A DNA stretch of 23,900 bases from Gammaproteobacteria bacterium (GTDB lineage: Bacteria; Pseudomonadota; Gammaproteobacteria; J044): NCBI GenBank assembly GCA_003696465.1, contig RFHG01000207.1:1-23900 (forward strand), in the 5' to 3' direction. Positions 6,417 through 15,094 of this stretch are shown one piece after another. Positions within the stretch are counted from its first letter, which is position 1. Each line of letters starts with the position of its first letter. The notes under the pieces were generated by a model that was given only the letters and a program-made list of their open reading frames with translations, was not told the DNA's origin and searched no databases. The position numbers were made by a program, and so were the translations under genes.

Positions 6417-6776
6417 TCAGACGAGGTCATCCGGCGTATCTGCCAGCGCCTCGTGCATGCGATGCACGACCCGATTGAAATCGGACTGCTCGTTGTCCAT
6501 GAAGCAGAACACGTTGGCCACCACACAGACCGAGAATCTCGGCCCGCGCACCGCCCAGCCCTTTCCGGGCACCAGCCCGCAGCCCTCGCCACAGAAAGAA
6601 CCGAGTATGTCGGCCTCCATGTGGGTGCCCATGGAGGTCGAGCGGCACATGATGGAGGCCATGCGCGCCATTTCCTCGGTCAGGTTGCCTTCGTAGCTGT
6701 AGCGGTCACCACGATAGGAGAACTCGCCTGCCGCCACGGTTCCGGGCATCTGCATCAGCTCCGATATCAGATTCAT
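6417..6776 (-). CDS. DUF2173 family protein (first of three)
   Basis: 119 residues, starting NLISELMQMPGTVAAGEFSY. It has five cysteines: Cys44, Cys62, Cys66 (CGEGC), and Cys84 and Cys91 in RFSVCVVANVFC, matching the Cys-x6-Cys of the third paralogue. It is the promoter-proximal gene of the triplet; the next gene follows after 53 nt. GAGGAA lies upstream of the ATG at 6776 but at a somewhat long distance. The conserved GWAVRGPRF motif before the cysteines parallels GWVVRGNRM in the third protein. Function unknown; redox or metal binding by the cysteines is possible but not shown. Confidence 0.74.
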   Translation of the reverse strand: MNLISELMQMPGTVAAGEFSYRGDRYSYEGNLTEEMARMASIMCRSTSMGTHMEADILGSFCGEGCGLVPGKGWAVRGPRFSVCVVANVFCFMDNEQSDFNRVVHRMHEALADTPDDLV

Positions 6777-6827
6777 CGCCTGGTTTCCTCTGGTGGTTGC
6801 CTGAATTGCACGACCAAAGACGCAGAA

Positions 6828-6851
6828 ACCCGGGGCAGGGATGCCCCGGGT
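6828..6851. other. Perfect 10-bp hairpin in the divergent intergenic region
   Basis: ACCCGGGGCA and TGCCCCGGGT pair perfectly around GGGA. On the plus strand CGTTTTG follows 3 nt later; on the minus strand TTTCTGCG follows. It lies between the divergent DUF2173 operon and the RDD gene, about 50 nt ahead of the first DUF2173 start, so it would sit in that leader or act as an insulator. No clear -10/-35 pair was found for either gene. Confidence 0.6.
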
Positions 6852-6957
6852 CCCGTTTTGCGAATCCTGGCCGTTTCGTTGTTCTGCATGTCTGGATGGC
6901 GGATAATCTCTGCCGCTTGTGTGTACCCTTCATTTAGACCATCCTCGGGAAAATGCA

Positions 6958-7374
6958 ATGTCCGAAACTCCCCGCCGCGCCTCTCTGTGGCGTCTTGTTG
7001 CCGCCCTTTTTTATGATCTGATCCTGCTGTTTGCGGTGTGGTTCTTCGCGGCACTCGTGATACTCATCCTGCTCGGTGCCGAATTTGGCCACACGCATGC
7101 CTTCCAGCTGTATCTGTATGCCATCGGCATGCTGTATTTCACCTGGTTCTGGACCCACGGGGGGCAGACACTGGGGCTGCGTACCTGGCGGTTGCGTGTC
7201 ACGGGACGTGATGGCCACTCCGGCATCACGTGGAAACAGGCCCTGGTCAGGGCGGTTGCGGCCCAGCTCTCCTGGCTGGCGCTTGGGCTGGGTTATCTGT
7301 GGGCGCTGTGGGACCGGGAGGGGCTGACCTGGCATGACCGGCTGAGCGGTACCCGGGTGGTACGTGCAGACTGA
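6958..7374 (+). CDS. RDD family membrane protein
   Basis: 138 residues from ATG 6958 (SETPRRASLWRLVAALFYDL), chosen because RDD proteins begin with a short basic stretch before the first helix; an earlier in-frame ATG at 6919 adds only 13 poorly conserved residues. Three hydrophobic segments are visible, near residues 12-40, 50-70 and 95-115, with the family's charged positions: R and D around the first helix, GQTLGLRTWRLRV after the second, and WHDRLSGTRVV at the end. The family is linked to transport or ion homeostasis, but most members are uncharacterised. It converges with lptG with only 6 nt between stops. Confidence 0.85.
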   Translation: MSETPRRASLWRLVAALFYDLILLFAVWFFAALVILILLGAEFGHTHAFQLYLYAIGMLYFTWFWTHGGQTLGLRTWRLRVTGRDGHSGITWKQALVRAVAAQLSWLALGLGYLWALWDREGLTWHDRLSGTRVVRAD

Positions 7375-7380
7375 TTGCTG

Positions 7381-8454
7381 TCAGCGGATGCGCCTCAGGG
7401 CCCAGCCTGCGGCGCCCGCAAACAGCAGCAGCGGCAGGAAGGCGGCCAGTACGGGTGGCAGGTGATAGACCAGGCCCACGTGATTCAGCATCCGGTTGAG
7501 CAGGAAAAAGACGATGCCGATGACGATGCCAAGAAAGAGCTGCTGGCCAAAACCGCCACTGCGGCGCGATGAGAACACGAACGGCAGCGCCACCATGAGC
7601 ATCACCAGGCTCGAGAGGGGGGTACTGAAGCGGGTCCAGAAGGCCAGCTCGTAGCGTGCCGCATCCAGGTGATTCTGCTTCAGGTAACGGGTGTAGCGCG
7701 ACAGGTCACGCAAGGACATGTTTTCGGGCCTGAGCGTCAGCACCCGGAACAGTTGCGGATCGAGCAGGTTGGCCACCTGCAGCCGGGGGTGTCGCGAAAT
7801 CACCAGCCGTTCGCCCTGCCAGCGACTCTCGACCACACCCTCAAGCACCCAGGCATCCTTCGTGGGCATGTAATGTGCCCTTGCAGCCCTGAGATTGGCG
7901 ATCACGCGGCCCTGTTCGGGATCGATCGTCCAAGTGTGCACGCCCTGCAGGACGCGCTCCGGGAGGATCTCGCGGATGCGTATGAAATCGTTGCCCTGCC
8001 GAAACCAGAGCCCCCTGCCCTCCGCGCCCTTGACCACGGCGGCCCTGTCGCCCAACTTGATGCCGTCGGCCTTGCGTTCTGCCACGGGGGCAACGAACTC
8101 GCCCACCAGGAACACGGCCAGCATCAGCAGCACGCCTGCCTTGAGCGCAGAGCGCGCGATACGATTGATCGACACCCCGGCAGCGCGCATGGCGATCAGC
8201 TCGGAATGCGCGGCCAGCGCGCCCAGACTGAGCATGCCACCAATCAGGATTCCGGTGGGGAAATACTCATACAGCCTGCGCGGGAGGGTATACAGCACAT
8301 AGAGGAATGCCTGATAGGCCCCGAATCGGGGATCGTCATGGCTGGTGGCCTCGTATATGAAGGCCATGACGGCATCGAGCAGCAGCAGGGCCAGCAGGGC
8401 CAGCAGACAGCCCGTGAGCACCTGGCGCACCAGATAACGGTCGAGCAGACGCAT
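7381..8454 (-). CDS. lptG: LPS export ABC transporter permease LptG
   Basis: 357 residues (E. coli 360). LptG pairs with LptF and two LptB ATPases in the inner membrane to extract lipopolysaccharide and push it along the LptC-LptA bridge to the outer membrane. Pattern: cytoplasmic start (RLLDRYLVRQVL), a transmembrane helix, the coupling region SLGALAAHSELIAMRAAGVS, helices near 60-130, a large periplasmic beta-jellyroll domain (about 135-270), and three C-terminal helices (about 275-350). The ATG overlaps the lptF stop by one base (TGATG), so translation is coupled. Confidence 0.95.
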   Translation of the reverse strand: MRLLDRYLVRQVLTGCLLALLALLLLDAVMAFIYEATSHDDPRFGAYQAFLYVLYTLPRRLYEYFPTGILIGGMLSLGALAAHSELIAMRAAGVSINRIARSALKAGVLLMLAVFLVGEFVAPVAERKADGIKLGDRAAVVKGAEGRGLWFRQGNDFIRIREILPERVLQGVHTWTIDPEQGRVIANLRAARAHYMPTKDAWVLEGVVESRWQGERLVISRHPRLQVANLLDPQLFRVLTLRPENMSLRDLSRYTRYLKQNHLDAARYELAFWTRFSTPLSSLVMLMVALPFVFSSRRSGGFGQQLFLGIVIGIVFFLLNRMLNHVGLVYHLPPVLAAFLPLLLFAGAAGWALRRIR

Positions 8455-9572
8455 CAGTCGGTGGCTCCAATGCCCAGACGACGCCCCAGCCAGCGCGTGC
8501 CGTATTCACGCCAGACCAGCAACAGGCCCAACAGGAGCATCAGGCCGTGTACCCACCAGGTACCGACCCAGGGAGAAAGCTCGCCCCGTGCCACCCAGGT
8601 CTTGGCAATCACCAGAAGATTGGCATACAGCCCGTACACCACAATCGCCACGGCCATGCGGGAATAGCGCCCCTGACGCGGCCTGACATGACTGAGCGGC
8701 ACGGCCACCAGCGCCAGCAACAGGGCCGACAGCGGAAACCCCAGCCGCCATTGCAGCTCGGCCTGAATCGCATGGTCGGACGAGCCGAACAATTCGCTCA
8801 TCCGGCGGGTATCCAGCGTGGGCTTGCCGAGCCCCGGGTTCATTTCCGGCAGCAGAATCCCGTGGCGCCGGAACTGTACTCGGCGCATTGCTCCCTGATC
8901 GGGGCTGCCCTCGTAGCGCTCTCCCTCCTCCAGCAGCAGATAGCGCAGCCCGGTTTCCGGATCCCGGTAGCGGGAGGCCCTGCGCGCGGTGATGATGACA
9001 TCCTGGCCTGCCTGCGGATAACTGATAAAGAGCCCGCGCAATTCCTTGCCGTCATGCGTGATCTCGCGCGCGTAGATCACCCGCCCTCCACTCTTGTCGA
9101 TGACGAAACGCCCCGGAGTTATCCCGAGGATGTCGAGCCGGTTGGCCGCCACGGCCTTCATTTCGTCGCTGACAGCCACCACCCGCGGTACCACTTCGGC
9201 GACCATCAGCAGCAGAACCATTGCCACCAGCGCGGCCAGCACCAGCACCGGGCGCAAGATCCGGCCATAGCCGATACCCGCGGCGCGCAGGGCCGTCATC
9301 TCGCTGTCGTTGTACAGCCGGCCCAGGCTCAGCATGATACCGATGAACAGGCCGACCGGCAGCAGCAGCACCAGTCCCTTGAAACTCACCAGCACCAGCA
9401 GGGGCGCGATGAGGTCTTCCGGGATACGGCCTTCCGAGGCCTCGCCCAGCAGACGCACGAACAGGTTGCCGACGATGATCAGCAGCAGGACGAAGGTCAC
9501 GCCGAGAAAGCCGTGCCATACCTCGGAAGCGAGGTAACGATCCACCACGGTTGGAAAAAAGAGGCGTTTCAT
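8454..9572 (-). CDS. lptF: LPS export ABC transporter permease LptF
   Basis: 372 residues (E. coli 366). First gene of the lptF-lptG pair; partner permease of LptG in the LptB2FG extractor. Visible features: a basic N-terminus (RYLASEVWHGFLGV) leading into helix 1, the coupling helix LSLGRLYNDSEMTALRAAGI, a periplasmic jellyroll domain (about 135-265), and C-terminal helices ending in WLGRRLGIGATD. It is divergent from pepA across 143 nt, the same arrangement as in E. coli. I found no convincing promoter motif on either strand in that gap. Confidence 0.95.
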   Translation of the reverse strand: MKRLFFPTVVDRYLASEVWHGFLGVTFVLLLIIVGNLFVRLLGEASEGRIPEDLIAPLLVLVSFKGLVLLLPVGLFIGIMLSLGRLYNDSEMTALRAAGIGYGRILRPVLVLAALVAMVLLLMVAEVVPRVVAVSDEMKAVAANRLDILGITPGRFVIDKSGGRVIYAREITHDGKELRGLFISYPQAGQDVIITARRASRYRDPETGLRYLLLEEGERYEGSPDQGAMRRVQFRRHGILLPEMNPGLGKPTLDTRRMSELFGSSDHAIQAELQWRLGFPLSALLLALVAVPLSHVRPRQGRYSRMAVAIVVYGLYANLLVIAKTWVARGELSPWVGTWWVHGLMLLLGLLLVWREYGTRWLGRRLGIGATD

Positions 9573-9715
9573 GTCATGCAGGTGTCAGAGACCCGTTTTT
9601 TCACATAAAATCGGCAATCACTCGGGGCGGACCCGCCCGGGGCGCACCCCACCATGGCAACGCCCCCGGACCAAGTCAAGCCCTCCACATCCCGACCTGG
9701 AGCAACACGATACCC

Positions 9716-11227
9716 ATGGAATATTCAGTCAAGAGTGGCAGTCCGGAAAAACAGCGCAGCGGTTGCGTGGTCATCGGCGTGTTCCGCAACCGTCGTCTCT
9801 CGACCGCGGCCAAGGCGGTCGACCAGGCCAGCGACGGCTACATCACCGCCGTGCTGCGGCGAGGCGATTTCAGCGGCGACAAGGGCGAGACCCTGCTCCT
9901 GCTGGAGGTACCGAATGTCCTCTGCGACCGTGTCCTGCTGGTCGGCTGCGGCAAGGAGCGCGATTTCGACGAGCAGGCCTTTCAGAAGGTCGTGGCCGCC
10001 GCGGTGCAGGCGCTCGATCGCAGCGGTGCCACGGATGCCAGTAGCTACCTCACCGAGCTGGCGGTCCGCCATCACGGGGCCGACTGGAAGGTACGCCAGC
10101 ACATCGTGGTGGCGGAAAGCACCCTCTACCGCTTCGACCAGCTCAAGAGCAAGAAGGACGAGCCGCGCCGCCCGCTCAAGCGGATGGTGCTCAATCTCGG
10201 CTCGCGCCGGGAACTGCCCGCCGGCGAGCGCGCAGTGCGCGAGGGCATGGCCATCGCCAGCGGCATGCGTCTGACCCGCGACCTGGCCAACCTGCCCGGC
10301 AACATCTGCAAGCCCGAGTATCTTGCCGAACAGGCCCGGCTGCTGGCCCGCACCTATGATCCGCTGGATGTCGAGATCCTCGACGAGAAACAGATGGAGG
10401 AACTGGGCATGGGGGCCCTGCTGGCCGTCGCGCGCGGCAGCACCAACCCGCCCCGACTCATCGTCATGCGCTACAGCGGCGGCAGCAGCGACGAGGCACC
10501 CCAGGTGCTCGTCGGCAAGGGCATCACCTTCGATACCGGCGGCATCTCGCTCAAGCCGGGCGAGGCCATGGACGAGATGAAGTTCGACATGAGTGGTGCC
10601 GCCAGCGTCTTCGGCGTCATTCGCGCCTGCTGCGAGCTGCAACTGCCGATGAATGTCATCGGCGTGATCGCGGCGGCGGAAAACATGCCCGATGGCAACG
10701 CCAGCCGTCCCGGCGACATCGTCACCACGATGTCGGGGCAGACGGTGGAAATCCTCAATACCGACGCCGAGGGCCGTCTGGTCCTGTGCGACGCGCTGAC
10801 CTATGTGGAACGCTTCGAACCGGCCACGGTCATCGACATTGCCACCCTGACCGGGGCCTGCATCATTGCCCTCGGCCACGTGGCCTCGGGCCTGCTGGCC
10901 AACCATGCGCCGCTGGCCAACGACCTGATCCATGCCGGCCGCACCAGTTTCGACCGGGTCTGGGAGCTGCCGCTGTGGGACGACTACCAGGAGCAGCTCG
11001 ACAGCAACTTTGCCGACATGGCCAATATCGGCGGGCGGCCTGCCGGCACCATCACCGCCGCCTGCTTCCTGTCCCGGTTTGCGAAGAAATACCGCTGGGC
11101 CCATCTCGACATCGCCGGTACGGCGTGGAAGAGCGGCAAGGAGAAGGGGGCCACGGGCCGCCCCGTCCCCCTGCTGATGCAGTACCTGCTCGATCGCCTG
11201 GAGGAGCGGCAGCGCAGCGGCAAATGA
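9716..11227 (+). CDS. pepA: Leucyl aminopeptidase PepA (M17)
   Basis: 503 residues from ATG 9716, the same length as E. coli PepA; the frame stays open upstream but that part is not conserved. A cytosolic hexameric metallo-aminopeptidase that trims N-terminal residues and, in enterics, also binds DNA in Xer recombination and carAB control. Metal-site residues are intact: GKGITFDTGG (Lys268, Asp273) and the family signature NTDAEGRL at 348-355 (Asp350, Glu352, catalytic Arg354). The less conserved N-terminal domain covers about 1-170. The stop overlaps the holC start (ATGA), forming a pepA-holC transcript. Confidence 0.96.
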   Translation: MEYSVKSGSPEKQRSGCVVIGVFRNRRLSTAAKAVDQASDGYITAVLRRGDFSGDKGETLLLLEVPNVLCDRVLLVGCGKERDFDEQAFQKVVAAAVQALDRSGATDASSYLTELAVRHHGADWKVRQHIVVAESTLYRFDQLKSKKDEPRRPLKRMVLNLGSRRELPAGERAVREGMAIASGMRLTRDLANLPGNICKPEYLAEQARLLARTYDPLDVEILDEKQMEELGMGALLAVARGSTNPPRLIVMRYSGGSSDEAPQVLVGKGITFDTGGISLKPGEAMDEMKFDMSGAASVFGVIRACCELQLPMNVIGVIAAAENMPDGNASRPGDIVTTMSGQTVEILNTDAEGRLVLCDALTYVERFEPATVIDIATLTGACIIALGHVASGLLANHAPLANDLIHAGRTSFDRVWELPLWDDYQEQLDSNFADMANIGGRPAGTITAACFLSRFAKKYRWAHLDIAGTAWKSGKEKGATGRPVPLLMQYLLDRLEERQRSGK

Positions 11228-11658
11228 CCCGCGTCGACTTCTACATCCTCGAGCGCCACCCCGACCACGGCCGTGAGCTGCTGGCCTGCCGCATTGCCGA
11301 GAAGGCGGTGGGTCGGGGGCTGCGGGTCCATGTCCATGTCGACGATGCGGCGCAGGGCGAACGACTCGACCAGCTGATGTGGACCTTCCGCGATGGCAGC
11401 TTCCTGCCGCATGCCATCGGCGATGGCAGCGAGGCGGAGACACCGGTCAGCATCCACCATGCCGTGGAACCAGTCGGGCATGAGGTGCTGATCAACCTGG
11501 CCCGGGAAGTCCCGGTCTTCTTCAGCCGCTTCGAGCGCGTGGCCGAAGTCATCGACAGCCAGCCCGATACCCGCGAAGCCGGTCGCGAGCGGTTCCGCTT
11601 TTACCGTGAACGGGGCTATGCTCTGGAGACCCACCGCATCGAGGCACTGGGCCCATGA
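11224..11658 (+). CDS. holC: DNA polymerase III chi subunit HolC
   Basis: 144 residues (E. coli 147). Chi binds psi in the clamp-loader complex and contacts single-strand-binding protein, tying the replisome to SSB-coated lagging strand. It begins TRVDFYILERHPDHGRELLA and includes LDQLMWTFRDGSFLPHAIGD and EVLINLAREVPVFFSRFERV, all characteristic of HolC. It overlaps pepA by 4 bp upstream and the acidic-protein gene by 4 bp downstream, indicating translational coupling. The pepA-holC-valS order is the classical gammaproteobacterial one. Confidence 0.94.
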   Translation: MTRVDFYILERHPDHGRELLACRIAEKAVGRGLRVHVHVDDAAQGERLDQLMWTFRDGSFLPHAIGDGSEAETPVSIHHAVEPVGHEVLINLAREVPVFFSRFERVAEVIDSQPDTREAGRERFRFYRERGYALETHRIEALGP

Positions 11659-12188
11659 AGGACGGAAAGGACGGTTTCGACGACATCCCCACCCTGACCG
11701 AGGTGGTACGTCCGGGTAATCCCAATCTGGTATTCCATCTCGACCTTCCCCCGGAGGAAGAGGAAACCGAAGCATCCGGGCCCGACACGGACACGGCTGG
11801 TACGGGCGAGGCGGAAGGCCCGGCCGACCCGGCGATCGAACTGGGGCTGCCCGAGGACTTCTTCACCACCCCGGCCACGGAGGCGGAGGGGCTCGGCACG
11901 CTCGACCTGTTTGCCGATGCGGAGGAGGACCACGCCACAGACGACGGCAACCCGCCCTCTGCCCCCATGGAGGCGCATCGCACCGAAGCAGCGGCCCTGG
12001 CCGCCCCAACCGAGCCGGAGCCCACTGCTGCCTCGCCCCTCGACCCGGACGCGCTGCTGATCCGGCTCGAGGTGCCCATCGCGGAAATCCTGCAACGCCA
12101 CTGGGAGCAGGCCCGCGAGGAAATCCTTGCCCTCATCCGCGAGGAACTCCAGCGCGAGGCCGGAGACAGCACACCACCGGGCGAGTAA
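11655..12188 (+). CDS. Acidic low-complexity protein of unknown function between holC and valS
   Basis: 177 residues, very acidic and rich in Glu, Asp, Ala, Thr and Pro. The N-terminus DDIPTLTEVVRPGNPN is a short conserved-looking motif that recalls DUF2486-type proteins of proteobacteria. Residues about 30-135 are disordered-like. Residues 136-168 (LLIRLEVPIAEILQRHWEQA and onward) form a predicted amphipathic helix. It overlaps holC by 4 bp, so it is co-translated with chi. A structured motif at each end joined by a flexible acidic linker suggests a tether or adaptor, possibly for the replisome or SSB. This is inference; no catalytic motif is visible. Confidence 0.7.
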   Translation: MKDGKDGFDDIPTLTEVVRPGNPNLVFHLDLPPEEEETEASGPDTDTAGTGEAEGPADPAIELGLPEDFFTTPATEAEGLGTLDLFADAEEDHATDDGNPPSAPMEAHRTEAAALAAPTEPEPTAASPLDPDALLIRLEVPIAEILQRHWEQAREEILALIREELQREAGDSTPPGE

Positions 12189-12220
12189 ACCTGCGTCCTG
12201 CAGTGAGGCCCGGGAACACC

Positions 12221-12229
12221 TGATATAAT
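12221..12229 (+). promoter_or_regulatory. Extended -10 promoter of valS
   Basis: TGATATAAT: a perfect TATAAT at 12224-12229 preceded by the TG of an extended -10. No good -35 is present, as expected for this class. It lies 36 nt before the valS ATG and after the stop of the acidic-protein gene, so valS can be transcribed apart from pepA-holC. Confidence 0.6.
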
Positions 12230-12265
12230 TGCGCGCTTCGCCGTCGCAACCGAGTCTTTTCGTCC

Positions 12266-15082
12266 ATGGACAAGAGCTACGACCCCAAAGCCATCGAGCA
12301 ACGCTGGTACCAGACCTGGGAATCGCGGGGCTGGTTCGCCCCCTCCGGCAAGGGCGAACCGTACTGCATCATGCTGCCGCCGCCCAATGTCACCGGCAGC
12401 CTGCACATGGGCCATGCCTTCCAGGACACCATCATGGACACCCTCATCCGCTATCACCGGATGAAGGGCGACAACACCCTGTGGCAACCCGGCACCGACC
12501 ACGCCGGCATAGCCACCCAGATGGTGGTTGAACGCCTGCTGGAACAGGAAGGCCAGACCCGCCATGACCTCGGCCGCGAGCGCTTCATCGAACGGGTCTG
12601 GCAATGGAAGGAGGAATCCGGCGGCACCATCACCCGGCAGCTGCGGCGCATGGGCGCCTCGCTGGACTGGTCGCGCGAACGCTTCACCATGGACGAGGGT
12701 CTGTCGCAAGCCGTGCGCGAGGTCTTCGTCCGGCTGTACGAAGAGGGCCTCATCTATCGCGGCAAGCGCCTGGTGAACTGGGACCCGGTGCTGCATACCG
12801 CCGTCTCCGACCTGGAGGTAATCTCCGAGGAGGAGCAGGGCAGCCTCTGGCACATGCGCTATCCGCTGTCCAACGGCACCGGGCATCTGGTCGTCGCCAC
12901 CACCCGACCGGAGACCATGCTCGGCGATGCTGCCGTGGCCGTCCATCCCGGCGACGAGCGCTATGCCCACCTCATCGGCGAGTTCGTCGAGCTGCCACTC
13001 ACCGGCCGCCGTATCTCCGTCATTGCTGACGAATACGTCGATCCGGAGTTCGGTACCGGTTGCGTCAAGATCACGCCTGCCCACGACTTCAATGACTACC
13101 AGGTCTGGCAGCGACACAGGGACGAGAAGGCCATTACCGAACAGCCGCACGGCGGCCTGATCAACATCTTCACGCCCGAGGCCCGTATCCGGGCCAACGA
13201 GGAAGGGGAAGGCAACCTGATTCCCGAGGCCTATGTCGGGCTCGACCGTTTCGAGGCCCGCAAGCGCATCATCGCCGATCTCGAGGCGCAGGGCCTGCTG
13301 GAGAAGATCGAAGACCACAAACTGATGGTGCCGCGCGGCGACCGTTCCGGCGCCGTCATCGAACCCTTCCTCACCGACCAGTGGTATGTGCGCGTCGGAC
13401 CGCTGGCGGAGCCGGCCATCGAGGCGGTGGAAACGGGCCGCATCCGCTTCGTGCCCGACAACTGGAAGAACACCTACTTCGAATGGATGCGCAATATCGA
13501 GGACTGGTGCATCTCGCGCCAGATCTGGTGGGGGCACCGCATTCCGGCCTGGTACGACAAAGAGGGCAATGTCTACGTGGGCCGCAGCGAAGAGGAAGTG
13601 CGGCAGAAACATGGCCTGGCCGCAGACTACCCGCTCCGCCAGGACGAGGACGTGCTCGATACCTGGTTCAGTTCGGCACTGTGGCCCTTCTCTACCCTGG
13701 GCTGGCCTGAAGAGACGCCCGAACTGCACACCTTCTATCCCACCAGCGTGCTGGTGACCGGCTTCGACATCATCTTCTTCTGGGTGGCCCGCATGATCAT
13801 GATGGGCCTCAAGTTCATGGGTGACGTGCCCTTCCGCGAGGTCTATGTGCATGGCCTGGTGCGTGACTCGGAAGGGCAGAAGATGTCCAAGTCCAAGGGC
13901 AACGTGCTCGACCCCATCGACGTCATCGATGGAATCGACCTGGAATCGCTGGTGGCCAAACGAACCCGGGCCATGCAGGTGCCGCGCGAGCGCGCGCGCA
14001 TCGAAAAGCTGACACGCAAGAACTTCCCCAACGGCATCCCCCCCTTCGGGGCCGATGCGCTGCGTTTTACCTTTGCCGCGCTTGCCTCGACCGGGCGCGA
14101 TATCAAGCTCGACCCGGGCCGGATCGAAGGCTATCGCAATTTCTGCAACAAGATCTGGAACGCGGCCCGTTACGTGCTTATGCAATGCGAAGGGCAGGAT
14201 ACCGGCCTGAGCGGAGAGGCCATGGAACACTCGCTGGCCGACCGCTGGATCATTGGCCGCCTGCAGCAAGTGACGGCCGAAGTGCGCGAGCATATCGAAC
14301 ACTACCGCTTCGACCTCATGGCCAAGGCCCTGCACGAGTTTACCTGGCATGAATACTGTGACTGGTATCTCGAACTGTCCAAGGCCGTGCTCTACGACGA
14401 AAGCGCCTCCGAGGCCGCCCGGCGTGCCGCACGGCACACCCTGGTCGAGGTGCTGGAGTCGCTGCTGCGGCTGCTGCACCCGGTCATCCCCTTCATTACC
14501 GAGGAGATCTGGCAGGAGGTGGCCCCGCTGGCCGGAATCCGGGGTGAGACCATCATGCTGCAGCCCTACCCCGAGGCCGACGAGGCGCGCATCGACCGCG
14601 ATGCCATAGCCGAGCTTTCCTGGGTACGCGACTTCATCACCGGAGTACGCCGCATCCGCTCGGAAATGGACATCCCCCCCGGACGCCCGTTGCCCGTCCT
14701 GCTGCAGAACTGGAGCGATACCGATCGCACGCGCTACGATGACAATGCCCGCTTCATCGAGACCCTGGCCAGGATCGAGTCGCTTCGCTGGCTGGCAGAC
14801 GACGAGGAGGCCCCGGAGTCGGCCACCGCGCTGGTCGGCGAAATGAAGATCCTGATCCCGATGAGCGGGCTGATCGACAAGGAGGCCGAACTGGCACGGC
14901 TCGACAAGGAGATCGCCCGCCTCGAGAAGAGTCTCGAGGGGCTTGAGGGACGGCTGGCCAACGAAAACTTCACCAGCAGGGCCCCTGCCGAGGTGGTCGA
15001 GGGCGTTCGGCGTCAGGTCGAGGAGCAGCAGGGGGCACTCGCCCAGCTGCGTGAGCAGCAGCAGAAGATACGCAACCTCTGA
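12266..15082 (+). CDS. valS: Valyl-tRNA synthetase
   Basis: 938 residues (E. coli 951). A class I aminoacyl-tRNA synthetase that charges tRNA-Val and edits mischarged threonine. Signatures: PPPNVTGSLHMGHA with the HIGH-type motif HMGH at 47-50, an inserted CP1 editing domain (about 190-340, with TTRPETMLGD), DWCISRQIWWGHRIPAW, the KMSKS loop at 539-543, the anticodon-binding domain, and a C-terminal coiled-coil arm (about 870-938, ELARLDKEIARLEKS) that contacts the tRNA elbow. A separate extended -10 promoter lies just upstream. Confidence 0.97.
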   Translation: MDKSYDPKAIEQRWYQTWESRGWFAPSGKGEPYCIMLPPPNVTGSLHMGHAFQDTIMDTLIRYHRMKGDNTLWQPGTDHAGIATQMVVERLLEQEGQTRHDLGRERFIERVWQWKEESGGTITRQLRRMGASLDWSRERFTMDEGLSQAVREVFVRLYEEGLIYRGKRLVNWDPVLHTAVSDLEVISEEEQGSLWHMRYPLSNGTGHLVVATTRPETMLGDAAVAVHPGDERYAHLIGEFVELPLTGRRISVIADEYVDPEFGTGCVKITPAHDFNDYQVWQRHRDEKAITEQPHGGLINIFTPEARIRANEEGEGNLIPEAYVGLDRFEARKRIIADLEAQGLLEKIEDHKLMVPRGDRSGAVIEPFLTDQWYVRVGPLAEPAIEAVETGRIRFVPDNWKNTYFEWMRNIEDWCISRQIWWGHRIPAWYDKEGNVYVGRSEEEVRQKHGLAADYPLRQDEDVLDTWFSSALWPFSTLGWPEETPELHTFYPTSVLVTGFDIIFFWVARMIMMGLKFMGDVPFREVYVHGLVRDSEGQKMSKSKGNVLDPIDVIDGIDLESLVAKRTRAMQVPRERARIEKLTRKNFPNGIPPFGADALRFTFAALASTGRDIKLDPGRIEGYRNFCNKIWNAARYVLMQCEGQDTGLSGEAMEHSLADRWIIGRLQQVTAEVREHIEHYRFDLMAKALHEFTWHEYCDWYLELSKAVLYDESASEAARRAARHTLVEVLESLLRLLHPVIPFITEEIWQEVAPLAGIRGETIMLQPYPEADEARIDRDAIAELSWVRDFITGVRRIRSEMDIPPGRPLPVLLQNWSDTDRTRYDDNARFIETLARIESLRWLADDEEAPESATALVGEMKILIPMSGLIDKEAELARLDKEIARLEKSLEGLEGRLANENFTSRAPAEVVEGVRRQVEEQQGALAQLREQQQKIRNL

Positions 15083-15094
15083 GAGGACAAAACC

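Noticed and set aside
7669..9608. Two plus-strand frames opposite lptG and lptF
   Set aside because: Gln/His-rich complements of membrane-protein codons with no recognisable domain.
9573..9715. Promoters in the lptF-pepA divergent gap
   Set aside because: AT-rich patches such as CATAAAAT exist, but no pair of boxes at acceptable spacing was convincing.
9725..11443. A 572-residue minus-strand frame opposite pepA
   Set aside because: Shadow of pepA and holC, with no motifs.
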